From Kibdelosporangium persicum (lineage in GTDB: Bacteria > Actinomycetota > Actinomycetes > Mycobacteriales > Pseudonocardiaceae), in the NCBI RefSeq assembly GCF_013280595.1, contig NZ_JAAATY010000053.1, forward strand, positions 1 to 41,900: a stretch of DNA of 41,900 nucleotides. The letters run 5' to 3'. Positions within the stretch are counted from its first letter, which is position 1. The number at the start of each line of letters is the position of its first letter. The notes under the pieces are model-generated. The model made no database searches and was not told where the DNA came from. It saw only the letters and a list, made by a program, of their open reading frames with translations. The translations under genes and the position numbers were made by a program. Of the stretch, positions 15,605-24,667 are shown one piece after another.

Positions 15605-16825
15605 GTGCCGAACACAGCTACCAGAGCCCGCAGCGTCGACTCCTACCGTGCGACCGTCGACGCGCTGGTCACCGACCTGCCGATCGAGCGACTTCCGGTG
15701 GGCGACTGCCTCGGGCTGGTGCTCGCCGAGGATGTGACGGCTCCCATAGCGCTGCCGCCGTTCGACAACTCCGCCATGGACGGTTACGCCGTGCGGTCCG
15801 TCGACGTGGTCGGCGCGAGCGAGGAGGCTCCCGTCGAGCTGCCGGTCTCCGAAGACATCCCGGCAGGCCGGACGGATGTGGTGCCGCTGCTGCCCGGCAC
15901 GGCCCACCGGATCATGACCGGCGCGCCGGTGCCGCCCGGTGCGGACACGGTCGTCCAGGTCGAGCTCACCGACTCGGGTGTGGACAAGGTCCGGATCTTC
16001 GCGCCCGTCAGCCTCGGCGCGCACCTGCGGCGCACGGGCGAAGACGTCCGTGAGGGCACGACGGTCCTGGACAAAGGGACGGTCCTCGGGCCACCCCAAC
16101 TCGGGTTCCTGGCCGCGCTCGGGTTGTCCGACCTGCCGGTACGGCGTCGTCCACGGGTGCTGATCCTGTCCACCGGCACCGAGTTGGTCGAGCCGGGCCA
16201 GCCGTTGGCGCCCGGACAGATCTACGAGTCCAACAGCGTCCACATCGCCGCGGCCGTACGGGAGATCGGCGGCGTCGCGCGTGTCCTGCGTTCGGTCCCG
16301 GACGACGTGGACGCGCTGTACAGGACGCTCCAGCCGCATCTGAAGGACCACGACCTGCTGATCACCACCGGCGGTGTGAGCGCTGGCGCGTACGAGGTGG
16401 TCAAGGACGCCCTCGCGGGTGAGGGCGTGGAGTTCCTGAAGGTCGCCGTGCAGCCCGGCGGGCCGCAGGGATACGGCACGTACATGGGTTTGCCCGTGGT
16501 CACGCTGCCGGGCAACCCGGTGAGCGCGGCGCTGTCGTTCGAGCTGTTCGTGCGGCCCGCGTTGTTGCGTGCGATGGGGCGTCCGGACGTCGACCGGCCC
16601 GTCGTGCGGGCCAAGGCCAGCAGCGCGATGACCTCGCCTGCCGGGAAGAGGCAGTACCGGCGGGGTTTCTACGACGCCGGCTCGGGGCGGGCCGTGCCGG
16701 TCGGCGGACCGGGATCGCACCTGCTGGCCGCGTTCGCCAAGTCCAACTGCCTGATCGAGATCCCCGAGGACGTGACCGAGGTGCCGGAAGGCGGCGATGT
16801 GCGACTGTTGGTGATCGCACCGTGA
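15605..16825 (+). CDS. moeA: Molybdopterin molybdotransferase MoeA
   Basis: MoeA inserts molybdate into adenylated molybdopterin to make molybdenum cofactor. The 406-residue protein shows the N-terminal PPFDNSAMDGYAV motif, RIMTGAPVPPGADTVVQVE, the MoCF domain motifs STGTELVEPGQ, ITTGGVSAGAYEVVKDAL and the late LPGNPVSAALSFELFVRPAL, with a C-terminal beta domain. I start at GTG 15605 (PNTATRARSVDSYRATV); the longer frame upstream covers the AIM24 gene on the other strand. No Shine-Dalgarno is seen, so the mRNA may be leaderless. It heads the moeA-psd-pssA row that is also found in M. tuberculosis (moeA2, psd, pssA), and serves the molybdenum enzymes implied by the xdhC operon. Confidence 0.96.
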   Translation: MPNTATRARSVDSYRATVDALVTDLPIERLPVGDCLGLVLAEDVTAPIALPPFDNSAMDGYAVRSVDVVGASEEAPVELPVSEDIPAGRTDVVPLLPGTAHRIMTGAPVPPGADTVVQVELTDSGVDKVRIFAPVSLGAHLRRTGEDVREGTTVLDKGTVLGPPQLGFLAALGLSDLPVRRRPRVLILSTGTELVEPGQPLAPGQIYESNSVHIAAAVREIGGVARVLRSVPDDVDALYRTLQPHLKDHDLLITTGGVSAGAYEVVKDALAGEGVEFLKVAVQPGGPQGYGTYMGLPVVTLPGNPVSAALSFELFVRPALLRAMGRPDVDRPVVRAKASSAMTSPAGKRQYRRGFYDAGSGRAVPVGGPGSHLLAAFAKSNCLIEIPEDVTEVPEGGDVRLLVIAP

Positions 16826-16908
16826 CCAGACGCATACAAACAGCCATTGATCCCACCTTTAACCCGGCCTAAACTGGGAAAACCGGGTAATTCACGTGGA
16901 TGAACCGA

Positions 16909-16947
16909 CAGGTGCCGGTGCATCGTCGGGGGATGCATCGGCACCTG
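16909..16947 (+). terminator. Stem-loop between moeA and psd
   Basis: CAGGTGCCGGTGCATC pairs with GATGCATCGGCACCTG (16-base arms, one mismatch) around 7 bases. It lies 84 bases after moeA and about 60 before psd. It is a probable terminator for moeA or an attenuator for the phospholipid genes. Confidence 0.65.
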
Positions 16948-17010
16948 GCCCGCCAGGTCGGGCAGACTTGAGGCCACAAATCACCCGTCGTGATCCAGGA
17001 AAAGGCCGCA

Positions 17011-17709
17011 GTGACTTCTTCCCCGCAACGTCCCGTCGCCCACTTCGTCGAGCTGGCGCGCGGCATCGTGCCACCCATGAACCCGGCAGGCCGTCCGTTC
17101 GTGCTGGCCGCCGCCGCGCTCACGCTCGTACTGCGCAAGGTCTGGCGACCGCTCGGAGTCGTCGGCGCCCTGCTGACCGGCTGGACGGCGTGGTTCTTCC
17201 GCGAGCCCAAGCGCGTCACGCCGGTCCGGTCCGGCATCGCCGTCGCCCCGGCCGACGGCACGGTCTCGCAGGTCTCCGAGGTCCTGCCGCCCGGTGAGCT
17301 CGGCCTCGGCGACACCCCGATGCTCCGGGTGAGCGTGTTCCTCTCCGTGTTCGACGTGCACGTCCAGCGCGTGCCCGCGTCCGGCGAGGTCGTGCGCAAG
17401 ATCTACCACCCGGGCAAGTTCCTCTCCGCCGACCTGGACAAGGCCAGCGAGGAGAACGAGCGCAACACGGTGCAGCTGCGCACCGAGGACGGCCACGACC
17501 TGGTCGTCGTGCAGATCGCCGGTCTCGTGGCGCGACGGATCGTCTGCCACATCGACGAGGGCGACAAGGTGACGGCCGGCGCCACGTACGGCCTGATCCG
17601 GTTCGGTTCCCGGGTGGACACCTACGTGCCGCTCGGCAGCCGTGTGCTGGTCGAGCCGGGCCAGCGGACGATCGGTGGCGAGACCGTCCTCGCCGAACTG
17701 GGAGGCTGA
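17011..17709 (+). CDS. psd: Phosphatidylserine decarboxylase proenzyme
   Basis: The enzyme converts phosphatidylserine to phosphatidylethanolamine at the membrane. The 232-residue chain is of the short bacterial type. An N-terminal hydrophobic pair (PFVLAAAALTLVL and PLGVVGALLTGWTAWFF) precedes the catalytic domain, with APADG, SVFDVHVQRVPASG, a histidine in YHPGKF, and the self-cleavage site FGS at residues 198-200. S200 should become the pyruvoyl group of the alpha chain. The GTG at 17011 has AGGAAAAGG five bases upstream. It is followed by pssA with 5 bases between them; the two make consecutive steps of the pathway. Confidence 0.95.
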   Translation: MTSSPQRPVAHFVELARGIVPPMNPAGRPFVLAAAALTLVLRKVWRPLGVVGALLTGWTAWFFREPKRVTPVRSGIAVAPADGTVSQVSEVLPPGELGLGDTPMLRVSVFLSVFDVHVQRVPASGEVVRKIYHPGKFLSADLDKASEENERNTVQLRTEDGHDLVVVQIAGLVARRIVCHIDEGDKVTAGATYGLIRFGSRVDTYVPLGSRVLVEPGQRTIGGETVLAELGG

Positions 17710-17714
17710 GCCGA

Positions 17715-18734
17715 ATGGCGGCGCGTACCGCCCCCGGAGTACGACTACTGCCCAACGCGATCACCGTGCTCGCGATGTGTGCGGGTCTGTCAGCCGTGCA
17801 GTTCGCGTTGCACGGCAACTACGGCGCCGTGCTGGCGTCGATCTTCGCCGCGGCCATTCTGGACAGTCTGGACGGCCGGATCGCCCGGTTGCTGGACGCC
17901 ACCAGCAAGATGGGCGCGGAACTGGACTCCCTGTCGGACGCCATCGCGTTCGGTGTCGCGCCCGCTCTCGTGCTGTACCACTGGAAACTCGGCGAGGACG
18001 CCAACCGGATCGGGTGGATCTTCGCACTGGTGTTCGCGGTCTGCATGATCCTTCGCCTGGCGCGCTTTAACACCCTGCTGGACGACACCGAACAGCCGCC
18101 GTACGCCAAGGAGTTCTTCGTCGGCGTGCCCGCGCCCGCGGGCGGGATGCTCGCGCTGCTGCCGATGATCGTGTGGCTGGAGTTCGACCGGGCCGAGGGC
18201 TGGTGGACCAACCAGATCGTCGTGATGGTCTGGACGGTCGCCGTGGCGGCCCTGCTGATCAGCCGGATCCCGACGCTCTCGGTGAAGACCGTCCGCGTCC
18301 CGCCGAACATGGTGGTGCCTGTTCTCGTCGGCGTGACGATGCTCGCGGCCGCCGTCGTCACATATCCGATCGCCGCACTCGGCGTGTCCCTGATCGTCTA
18401 CTTGTGCCACATCCCGTACGCGGTGCGCCGGAAACACTGGCTCGCCAACCATCCTGAGGCGTGGGACGTCCCGCCGCGCGAGCGCCGGGCGATCCGCAGC
18501 CAGGCCCGCCGGTTGGGGCTGCGCCCGCCGCTGCGCCGCCGTGTCGCCGGCATGGCCCGCCGGGTCCGGATGGGCGGCCGCCGCGTGGAAGACGGCGAGC
18601 AGCTGCACACCGACTGGCAGTCGTACCTGCCTCAAGAGCAGCACCCGCACGTCATCGGCCCGCTGCCCAAGCGGCGTAGCTGGCGCCGGATCGGACTGCG
18701 GCGCACGCCGCGCCCGCCGCGTGACCGCGGGTAA
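17715..18734 (+). CDS. pssA: CDP-diacylglycerol-serine O-phosphatidyltransferase
   Basis: PssA makes phosphatidylserine from CDP-diacylglycerol and serine. The CDP-alcohol phosphotransferase signature DG-x2-AR-x8-G-x3-D-x3-D is complete (LDGRIARLLDATSKMGAELDSLSD, about residues 52-75). Several transmembrane helices follow, from LLPNAITVLAMCAGLSAVQFAL to IAALGVSLIVYLCHIPYAV. The last 100 residues are a basic, Arg-rich cytoplasmic tail (RRLGLRPPLRRRVAGMARR) that makes it, at 339 residues, longer than the core family. GGGAGG precedes the ATG. It directly follows psd. Confidence 0.95.
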   Translation: MAARTAPGVRLLPNAITVLAMCAGLSAVQFALHGNYGAVLASIFAAAILDSLDGRIARLLDATSKMGAELDSLSDAIAFGVAPALVLYHWKLGEDANRIGWIFALVFAVCMILRLARFNTLLDDTEQPPYAKEFFVGVPAPAGGMLALLPMIVWLEFDRAEGWWTNQIVVMVWTVAVAALLISRIPTLSVKTVRVPPNMVVPVLVGVTMLAAAVVTYPIAALGVSLIVYLCHIPYAVRRKHWLANHPEAWDVPPRERRAIRSQARRLGLRPPLRRRVAGMARRVRMGGRRVEDGEQLHTDWQSYLPQEQHPHVIGPLPKRRSWRRIGLRRTPRPPRDRG

Positions 18735-18765
18735 TTCGGTTGGCGCGTAGAGCACCATCAAAGGC

Positions 18766-19521
18766 ATGCGTTCGTTTGGGGAACTCGTAGCCGAGGCCGA
18801 CGCCGAGCCCACCGAGGGCTGGGACTTCTCCTGGTTCGAGGGCCGGGCCACCGAAGCCCGGCCCTCGTGGGGTTACCAGCGGTCGATGGCCGAGCGGATG
18901 GCCGTGGCCAGTGCGGCCCTGGACATCCAGACCGGCGGCGGAGAAGTCCTCGCCGGGATCGCGAAACGCCCGCCGTTGTGTGTGGCAACGGAAGCGTGGC
19001 CGCCCAACGTGGCCAAGGCGACGGCGTTACTGCACCCGTTGGGCACGGTCGTGGTCGCCGATCCGCAGGAGCCGCCGCTGCCGTTCGCCGACGGCGCCTT
19101 CGACCTCGTGGTCAGCAGGCACCCCGTGCGGGCGTACTTCGACGAGATCGCACGGGTTCTCCGGCCCGGCGGCACGTACTTCGCGCAGCACGTGGGACCG
19201 GCGAGTGTGTTCGAGCTGATCGAGTTCTTCCTCGGCCCGCAGTCCGAGGAGAGCCGGAACTCCCGCCACCCTGATCGGGAGCGTGCCGAGGCCGAGGCGG
19301 CCGGGCTGGAGATCGTCGACGTCCGGACCGAGCGGCTACGGATGGAGTTCTTCGACATCGGTGCGGTGGTGTACTTCCTGCGCAAGGTGATCTGGATGGT
19401 GCCGGGCTTCACGTCGGAGCGGTACCTGCCGCAGCTGCGGGAACTGCACGAGCGGATCACCACTGACGGCCCGTTCGTCGCCCACAGCTCGCGCACGCTG
19501 TTCGAAGCCCGAAAAGCGTGA
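18766..19521 (+). CDS. SAM-dependent methyltransferase
   Basis: The 251-residue protein is a class I methyltransferase. The glycine motif is LDIQTGGGEVLAGIA, the acidic end of strand 2 is CVATEAWPPNVAKA, and the motif III/IV region reads PLPFADGAFDLVVSRHPVRAYFDEIARVLRPGGTYFAQHVG. The substrate cannot be predicted. The gene lies between pssA and the CDC48-like ATPase, which are adjacent in M. tuberculosis, so it is an addition to the conserved row. Start is the ATG at 18766 without a strong ribosome site. Confidence 0.88.
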   Translation: MRSFGELVAEADAEPTEGWDFSWFEGRATEARPSWGYQRSMAERMAVASAALDIQTGGGEVLAGIAKRPPLCVATEAWPPNVAKATALLHPLGTVVVADPQEPPLPFADGAFDLVVSRHPVRAYFDEIARVLRPGGTYFAQHVGPASVFELIEFFLGPQSEESRNSRHPDRERAEAEAAGLEIVDVRTERLRMEFFDIGAVVYFLRKVIWMVPGFTSERYLPQLRELHERITTDGPFVAHSSRTLFEARKA

Positions 19522-19552
19522 CCACTGCACTCACCACGGTTGAACGGGAACC

Positions 19553-19595
19553 CCCGTAAGCTGCTCACGTGACGTCGTCTCCGCAAATCACAGTG
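19553..19595 (+). repeat. Duplicate of the ATPase start region, upstream copy
   Basis: The 43-base block CCCGTAAGCTGCTCACGTGA... recurs at 19769 with two mismatches. It contains a TAAGCT -10 element and a GTG (19569) with the same first eight codons as the ATPase. From that GTG the frame runs 22 codons and ends at TAA 19635, so it could act as a leader peptide or be a dead copy. Confidence 0.8.
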
Positions 19596-19622
19596 TCTGA
19601 TCGTCCTCGCTCCGCTCGGACG

Positions 19623-19753
19623 GGCTTGGTCGCCTAAAGCCGGTCATTTCCACCCCACCCCACGCAACCGACACCGCACAGCGCTCGCTCACCGCTCTAG
19701 CCGGGGCGGCGCCGGGCGTGTTGCGTGGCGTAAATGACCGGCGCGACCAAGCC
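19623..19753. repeat. 131-bp interrupted inverted repeat (mobile-element-like)
   Basis: Three arm blocks pair across the element: GGCTTGGTCGC with GCGACCAAGCC, GCCGGTCATTT with AAATGACCGGC, and CCACGCAAC with GTTGCGTGG. The centre is GC-rich and unpaired. It lies between the two copies of the ATPase start region (19553 and 19769). It is too short to encode a protein and resembles a MITE or an extragenic palindrome. Confidence 0.75.
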
Positions 19754-19768
19754 GAGCGCGGATGTCGA

Positions 19769-19811
19769 CCCGTAAGCTGCTCACGTGACGTCGTCTCCAC
19801 AAATCACACTG
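19769..19811 (+). repeat. Duplicate of the ATPase start region, downstream copy
   Basis: This is the copy in use: it holds the TAAGCT -10 element, the GTG at 19785 seven bases later (probably leaderless), and the first codons of the ATPase. The match to 19553 is 41 of 43 bases. Confidence 0.8.
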
Positions 19812-22028
19812 ACCGCTCGCCTCTCTCCGTCAGCCATCGACACCCGGCGTGGTGTCGTCCGGCTGCATCCGGAAGTCCTTGACGCCCTTGGCCTGCGGCC
19901 CTGGGAAGCGGTCAGGCTGATCGGCGCGCGGGTCAGCGTCGCGTTGGCCGCGGAGAGCGACAGCCTGCCGGGCGTGGCCCTGCTCGACGACATCACGCTG
20001 ACGAACCTGGGCATCGTCGAAGGCTCCGAGGTCGTGGTCTCCCCCGTGACCGTCTCGGCCGCCAGGTCCATCACGGTCGCGGGATCGCGGCTCGCCACGA
20101 CCGCCGTCACACCGCAGACCCTGCGGCTCGCGCTGATGGGCAAGGTGTTCACGGTCGGCGACGCGGTCTCGTTGCTGCCGCAGGACCTCGCGCCGCCGCC
20201 TGAGGCGGACGTGACCGCGGCGCGTCAGCGGCTGTCCCAGGCCATCGGGATGACCTGGACCAACGAGCTGATCACCATCACCGCGTCCGATCCCGACGGC
20301 GCCGTCGCGGTCGCGCCGTCCACTGTGGTCAACTGGCGGGACGGCCCGCGGACGGCCGGCCCCGCCCAGATCACCTCCGGTGGCACCCAGGTCACCGCGC
20401 AGAGCCAGGTCATCGAGGACGCGGTGATCGTGTCCGAGGAGATCGACACGTCACCGGCGGAGGCGCCGCTGCCGGTCGCCGACCTGGTCGGCGCCACCGA
20501 AGCGGCCCGCAAGCTCACCGAGTGGCTGGAGCTGGCCTTCCAGCGGCCGGAGCTGCTGCGGAAACTCGGCGCGGCACCCCGGCTCGGTGCCTTGGTCAGC
20601 GGACCGGAGGGCGTCGGCAAGGCCGCGCTGGTCCGGTCGGTGGCCAACGCGGTGGACGCCAGGATCATCGAGGTGGCCGCGCCCTCGACCGCCGTGCTGG
20701 CGGCGAACGCCGCCGCCGGGCAGGTCCGGGCGGCGATCGCCGAAGCCGAGAAGAACACTCCGGCCGTGCTGCTGCTGACCGATGTGGACGCTCTGCTGCC
20801 CGCCACCAATCCGCCGCCGGTCGCCACCATCGTGCTGGACTCGTTGCGTGCCGCGGTGAACACGCCGCGCCTCGCGATCGTCGCCACGACCGCGCATCCC
20901 GAGGCCGTCGATCCGCGTCTGCGGACCGTGGAACTGCTCGACCGGGAACTCGCGCTCCCCCTGCCCACCAGCAAGATCCGGACCGACCTGCTGCGCGTGC
21001 TGATGCGTGACGTGCCGATGGAGTCCGATGTGGACTTCGGGGTGGTGGCGGACCGGACGCCGGGCTTCGTGGTCGCGGACCTGGTGGCGCTGCGGCGTGA
21101 GGCGTCGGTCCGGGCCGCGTTGCGGCAGAAGGACTCGCCGGAACCGAAGATCTCGTCCGAGGACCTCGTGGGAGCGTTGGAGACCGTCCGGCCCACGTCG
21201 ATGTCCTCTTCGGACAATCTGCAGACCGGCGGACTGACCCTGGAGGCCGTCGGTGACATGGCGGAGGTCAAGCAGTCGCTCACCGAGGCCGTGCTGTGGC
21301 CGTTGCAGTATCCGGATTCCTTTGCCCGGCTTGGCGTTCAGCCTCCGCGCGGTGTGCTGCTGTACGGTCCGCCCGGCTGCGGCAAGACGTTCCTGATCCG
21401 CGCTCTGGCCGGGACCGGCCGGTTGAACGTGATGTCCGTCAAGGGCGCGGAGCTCATGGACAAGTGGGTCGGCGAGTCCGAGCGTGCCGTCCGGGAGTTG
21501 TTCCGCCGGGCCGCGGAAGCGTCGCCCGCCATGATCTTCCTGGACGAGGTCGACGCGTTGGCGCCTCGGCGCGGCCAGTCGAGTGATTCGGGCGTCGCCG
21601 ACCGTGTTGTCGCCGCGCTGCTCACCGAGCTCGACGGCGTTGAGCCGCTGCGCGACGTGATCGTCGTCGGCGCGACGAACCGGCCCGAACTGATCGATCC
21701 GGCTTTGCTGCGACCAGGCCGGTTGGAGCGGATCATCTACGTCCCGCCGCCCGACGGCGAGGCCCGCGCGGCGATTCTGCGCTCATCGGCCCGCAACACA
21801 CCGCTCGCCGACGACGTGGACCTCGACGCCTTGGGGGAACGGCTGGACCGCTACTCGGCGGCGGACTGCGCGGCGCTGATCCGGGAGGCCGCGCTGACCG
21901 CGATGCGCGAATCCCTCGAAGCCACCGTGGTCACCGCGGCCCACCTGGACAAGGCCAGGGAGAGCGTCCGCCCGTCCCTCGACCCTGCCCAGCTGGCCTC
22001 ACTGGAGGCCTACGCGAAATCGCGCTAA
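19785..22028 (+). CDS. CDC48-like double AAA ATPase
   Basis: The 747-residue protein has a CDC48-type N domain (residues about 5-165) and two AAA modules. Module D1 has Walker A GPEGVGKA (273-280) but a Walker B of LLLTDVDAL, with valine in place of the catalytic glutamate, so it likely binds but does not hydrolyse ATP. Module D2 is intact: GPPGCGKT (528-535), MIFLDEVDAL (583-592), TNRPELIDPALLRPGRLER with the arginine fingers. Such ATPases unfold or remodel proteins in hexamers. It corresponds to M. tuberculosis Rv0435c, which follows pssA. The GTG start is leaderless. Its TAA overlaps the TAG of the convergent protease gene by two bases. Confidence 0.95.
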   Translation: MTSSPQITLTARLSPSAIDTRRGVVRLHPEVLDALGLRPWEAVRLIGARVSVALAAESDSLPGVALLDDITLTNLGIVEGSEVVVSPVTVSAARSITVAGSRLATTAVTPQTLRLALMGKVFTVGDAVSLLPQDLAPPPEADVTAARQRLSQAIGMTWTNELITITASDPDGAVAVAPSTVVNWRDGPRTAGPAQITSGGTQVTAQSQVIEDAVIVSEEIDTSPAEAPLPVADLVGATEAARKLTEWLELAFQRPELLRKLGAAPRLGALVSGPEGVGKAALVRSVANAVDARIIEVAAPSTAVLAANAAAGQVRAAIAEAEKNTPAVLLLTDVDALLPATNPPPVATIVLDSLRAAVNTPRLAIVATTAHPEAVDPRLRTVELLDRELALPLPTSKIRTDLLRVLMRDVPMESDVDFGVVADRTPGFVVADLVALRREASVRAALRQKDSPEPKISSEDLVGALETVRPTSMSSSDNLQTGGLTLEAVGDMAEVKQSLTEAVLWPLQYPDSFARLGVQPPRGVLLYGPPGCGKTFLIRALAGTGRLNVMSVKGAELMDKWVGESERAVRELFRRAAEASPAMIFLDEVDALAPRRGQSSDSGVADRVVAALLTELDGVEPLRDVIVVGATNRPELIDPALLRPGRLERIIYVPPPDGEARAAILRSSARNTPLADDVDLDALGERLDRYSAADCAALIREAALTAMRESLEATVVTAAHLDKARESVRPSLDPAQLASLEAYAKSR

Positions 22029-22936
22029 CGGACGCTGAGCTCGGTCGGCGTCGCGAAGACGTCGACCATGGCTCCGCCGCGCAGCACGGTCACAGGTAAC
22101 TCGGCGCCGATCGCCTCGGCGAAGAGCTGCTTCTGGATGCCCTGTGCGTCGCTGACCTGCCTGCGTCCCACGGTCAGAACGAGATCGCCGGCGTGCAGGC
22201 CCGCACGGTGCGCGGGACTGCCTGCCACAACCTCGACGACCCGCAGACCGGCTTTCTGGCCGGTGCGTTCGGCGACGTCGTCAGGCAGCGGCGCGGGCAT
22301 GCTGACCAGGCCGAGGAACGCCCGGCGGACGCGTCCGTCGGAGATCAACGTCTGCACGATCCGCATGGTCGTGACGTTGACCGGCACAGCCAGGCCGAGA
22401 CCGAACCCGGCGACCGCCGTGCTGATCCCGACCACGCGGCCCTCGGAGTCGGCCAGGGCACCGCCCGAGTTGCCGGGGTTCAACGCCGCGTCGGTCTGGA
22501 TGACGTCCTCGATCACCCGAGCCGCCTTGCCTTGGCGGACGGGCAACGCCCGGCCGAGCGCGCTGACGACCCCGGCCGTGACCGAGCCGTTCAGGCCGAG
22601 CGGGTTGCCGACCGCGACGACAAGCTGGCCGACTTCGAGGTCGTCGGCGTTGCCCAGCAGCGCCGGTGGCGGAATGTCGCCTCGGGCGCTCAGCACCGCC
22701 AGATCCGACAACGGGTCCGCGCCGACGACCTCGAAGGACGTGTCGCTGCCGTCCGCGAAGGTCGCCGTGCCGCGTTTCGCGGAGCCCACGACGTGCGCGT
22801 TCGTCAGCAGCCTGCCGTTTTCGAACACGACGGCCGAGCCGCTGCCGTTGTCCAGCCGCACGCTCGCGACGTGCGGGGTCACCGATTTGGCAACGGAGAT
22901 AACCGTCCTGGAGTACTCGTCCACCGCCACCACCAC
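22025..22936 (-). CDS. HtrA-like serine protease with PDZ domain
   Basis: The 303-residue protein is a trypsin-like S1C protease with a C-terminal PDZ domain. The triad is visible: His in LLTNAHVVG, Asp in DPLSDLAVL and Ser in LNPGNSGGAL. The PDZ part reads GLRVVEVVAGSPAHRAGLHAGDLVLTVG. Unlike most HtrA proteins it shows no signal peptide or membrane anchor, so it is either cytoplasmic or its start is wrong. Several GTG codons follow one another at the start, and the exact one (22936 or a few codons later) is uncertain. It is convergent with the AAA ATPase, with overlapping stop codons. Confidence 0.9.
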   Translation of the reverse strand: MVVAVDEYSRTVISVAKSVTPHVASVRLDNGSGSAVVFENGRLLTNAHVVGSAKRGTATFADGSDTSFEVVGADPLSDLAVLSARGDIPPPALLGNADDLEVGQLVVAVGNPLGLNGSVTAGVVSALGRALPVRQGKAARVIEDVIQTDAALNPGNSGGALADSEGRVVGISTAVAGFGLGLAVPVNVTTMRIVQTLISDGRVRRAFLGLVSMPAPLPDDVAERTGQKAGLRVVEVVAGSPAHRAGLHAGDLVLTVGRRQVSDAQGIQKQLFAEAIGAELPVTVLRGGAMVDVFATPTELSVR

Positions 22937-23018
22937 CCATTGCCGTGATTACACCGTTGCACCTCTAACAACGCTACGAGGGCGCGCGTGTTCCACGGAC
23001 CTGCTGAGCAGGGCGTTC

Positions 23019-23642
23019 TTACTTGGACTTCTTCTCGACGTATTCCTTGGTGACGATCACGATGATGCCGGGAGTGGCGGCCTGGATGCCCTCGAACCGC
23101 GGCTCGACCCGGAGGTTGAACTGCTGCCCGAGCTCCTTGGCCTGGGCTTCCTCGGCTGTGCCCGGCCGGTAGTAGACCGTGGTGACGTAGACACGGCCCT
23201 GGTGGTTGCCCGTGGCGACGACGTTCCAACCGCCACTGCGGAAGTCCGCGGCAGCACGGTCGGCCAGGTTTTCGATGAAGCTGTTGTTGTAGACCCGGAC
23301 CGGCTCGGAGCGGTTCGGCGGCTGCGTCTGCGGAGGCGGGGCCGTCGGCGGAGCGGCACTGGTCGGCGCGCTCGTCGGCGGAGCGGGCGGCACAGTGCTG
23401 GTCGCGGTCGTCGGCTCCGTCGTCGGTGGTGCCGGTGGCGCGCTTGTGGCCGTGTCCGTCAAAGGCGGTGGCGGGGGTTGCGATTCGGAAGACGGAGGCG
23501 CCGGCTGCGCGCCTGGATCCGAATTATCACCCCCGAACAGCTGGATGAGTCCGATCACCAGTGCGATCAGTGCGAGCGCGAGCAGGCCGATGCCGGCCAG
23601 ACGAGCCGGCCGGGTCGGTCCTGCCTGCTCGGGCGTACTCAT
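23019..23642 (-). CDS. LytR C-terminal domain protein
   Basis: The 207-residue protein has a single N-terminal membrane helix (LAGIGLLALALIALVIGLIQLF), a long Pro/Thr/Ser-rich linker (about residues 40-112), and an outer LytR_C domain (VRVYNNSFIENLADRAAADFRSGGWNVVATGN to the end). It is the counterpart of M. tuberculosis Rv0431. The domain is found in cell-envelope proteins, often next to LytR-CpsA-Psr enzymes; its exact role is not settled. It overlaps the DUF3263 gene by 4 bases (ATGA), so the two are translationally coupled. Confidence 0.9.
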   Translation of the reverse strand: MSTPEQAGPTRPARLAGIGLLALALIALVIGLIQLFGGDNSDPGAQPAPPSSESQPPPPPLTDTATSAPPAPPTTEPTTATSTVPPAPPTSAPTSAAPPTAPPPQTQPPNRSEPVRVYNNSFIENLADRAAADFRSGGWNVVATGNHQGRVYVTTVYYRPGTAEEAQAKELGQQFNLRVEPRFEGIQAATPGIIVIVTKEYVEKKSK

Positions 23643-23935
23643 GTCCTCTCGACACCCAGCCTTCGTGCTCCACGAACCCGGACGCGACCGCTGCGAAGCC
23701 TGCGAAGGCGCTTCACCAGCAGCGGATCGGCCATCAGGGCCTCGTGCTTCTCGATCAGGTCATTGACCAACTGGTAGTAACGGGTGGGTGAGATCCCGAA
23801 GATCTCCCTGATCGCCTGGTCCTTCGCGCCCGCGTACTTCCACCACTGGCGCTCGAAGGCGAGGATCACCCGTTCCCGTTCGGTCAAGCCGTCGTGCGGC
23901 TCGCCCGGGGGTACCAGTGCCTCTGCGGCGTCCAT
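23639..23935 (-). CDS. DUF3263 protein
   Basis: The 98-residue product is a DUF3263 protein: the core reads [63 protein letters not shown]. The layout resembles a sigma-4-like helix-turn-helix ([16 protein letters not shown]), which suggests DNA binding. It matches M. tuberculosis Rv0430 and lies next to the LytR_C gene and deformylase as it does there. Its promoter must share the 157-base gap with the divergent def gene. Confidence 0.9.
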   Translation of the reverse strand: MDAAEALVPPGEPHDGLTERERVILAFERQWWKYAGAKDQAIREIFGISPTRYYQLVNDLIEKHEALMADPLLVKRLRRLRSGRVRVRGARRLGVERT

Positions 23936-24092
23936 CCGGCTCCTCGGTTCGCGGTCAGGAATCCCGTGCCCGTCTGGGAATCACACGCATGTGATTTCCG
24001 CGGTGTCATTACATCACGCCCTCGCTCCAGAGTGTCGGCCATGTCACCCGGCGCGTCCGGGTGACACGTCGGCGCTGGATAGAGTGCCTGCC

Positions 24093-24665
24093 ATGGCCGT
24101 ACACCCGATCCGCGTCGTCGGTGACCCTGTTCTACACAACCCCACCGACAAAGTTGCCACATTCGACGCCGAACTTCAGCAGCTCGTCGAAGACATGTTC
24201 GAGACCATGGCGGCGGCCAACGGCGTCGGTCTCGCGGCCAACCAGATCGGCATCCCGCTACGGCTGTTCGTGTACGACTGCCCGGACGACGAGGGCGTGC
24301 GCCACCGCGGCCTGATGATCAACCCGGTGCTGGAGACGTCCGAGCGCCCGGAGACCATGCCGGACCCCGACCACGACTTCGAGGGCTGCCTGTCCGTGCC
24401 CGGCGAGACGTTCCCGACCGGCCGGGCGTCGTGGGCCCGCGTGACCGGCCAGGACGTGGACGGTTCGGAGATCTCCGTGGAAGGCACGGGCTTCTTCGCC
24501 CGCTGCCTGCAGCACGAGACCGACCACCTGGACGGCCTGCTGTACCTCGACCGGCTCGTCGGCCGCTATGCCAGGCAGTCGAAGAAGATGCTCAAGCGCA
24601 ACGGCTGGGGTGTGCCCGGCCTTTCGTGGGACCCGGCCACCGAACCCGACCCCTTCCAGGACTGA
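24093..24665 (+). CDS. def: Peptide deformylase
   Basis: Peptide deformylase removes the formyl group from the N-terminal methionine of nascent proteins. The three metal-site motifs are present: GVGLAANQ (44-51), EGCLS (97-101, metal ligand C99) and HETDH (141-145). In the first motif alanine takes the place usually held by the second-last G/A, which is within family variation. The length of 190 residues is normal. A TAGAGT element ends 7 bases before the ATG, so the mRNA is probably leaderless. It corresponds to M. tuberculosis Rv0429c. Confidence 0.97.
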   Translation: MAVHPIRVVGDPVLHNPTDKVATFDAELQQLVEDMFETMAAANGVGLAANQIGIPLRLFVYDCPDDEGVRHRGLMINPVLETSERPETMPDPDHDFEGCLSVPGETFPTGRASWARVTGQDVDGSEISVEGTGFFARCLQHETDHLDGLLYLDRLVGRYARQSKKMLKRNGWGVPGLSWDPATEPDPFQD

Positions 24666-24667
24666 AC

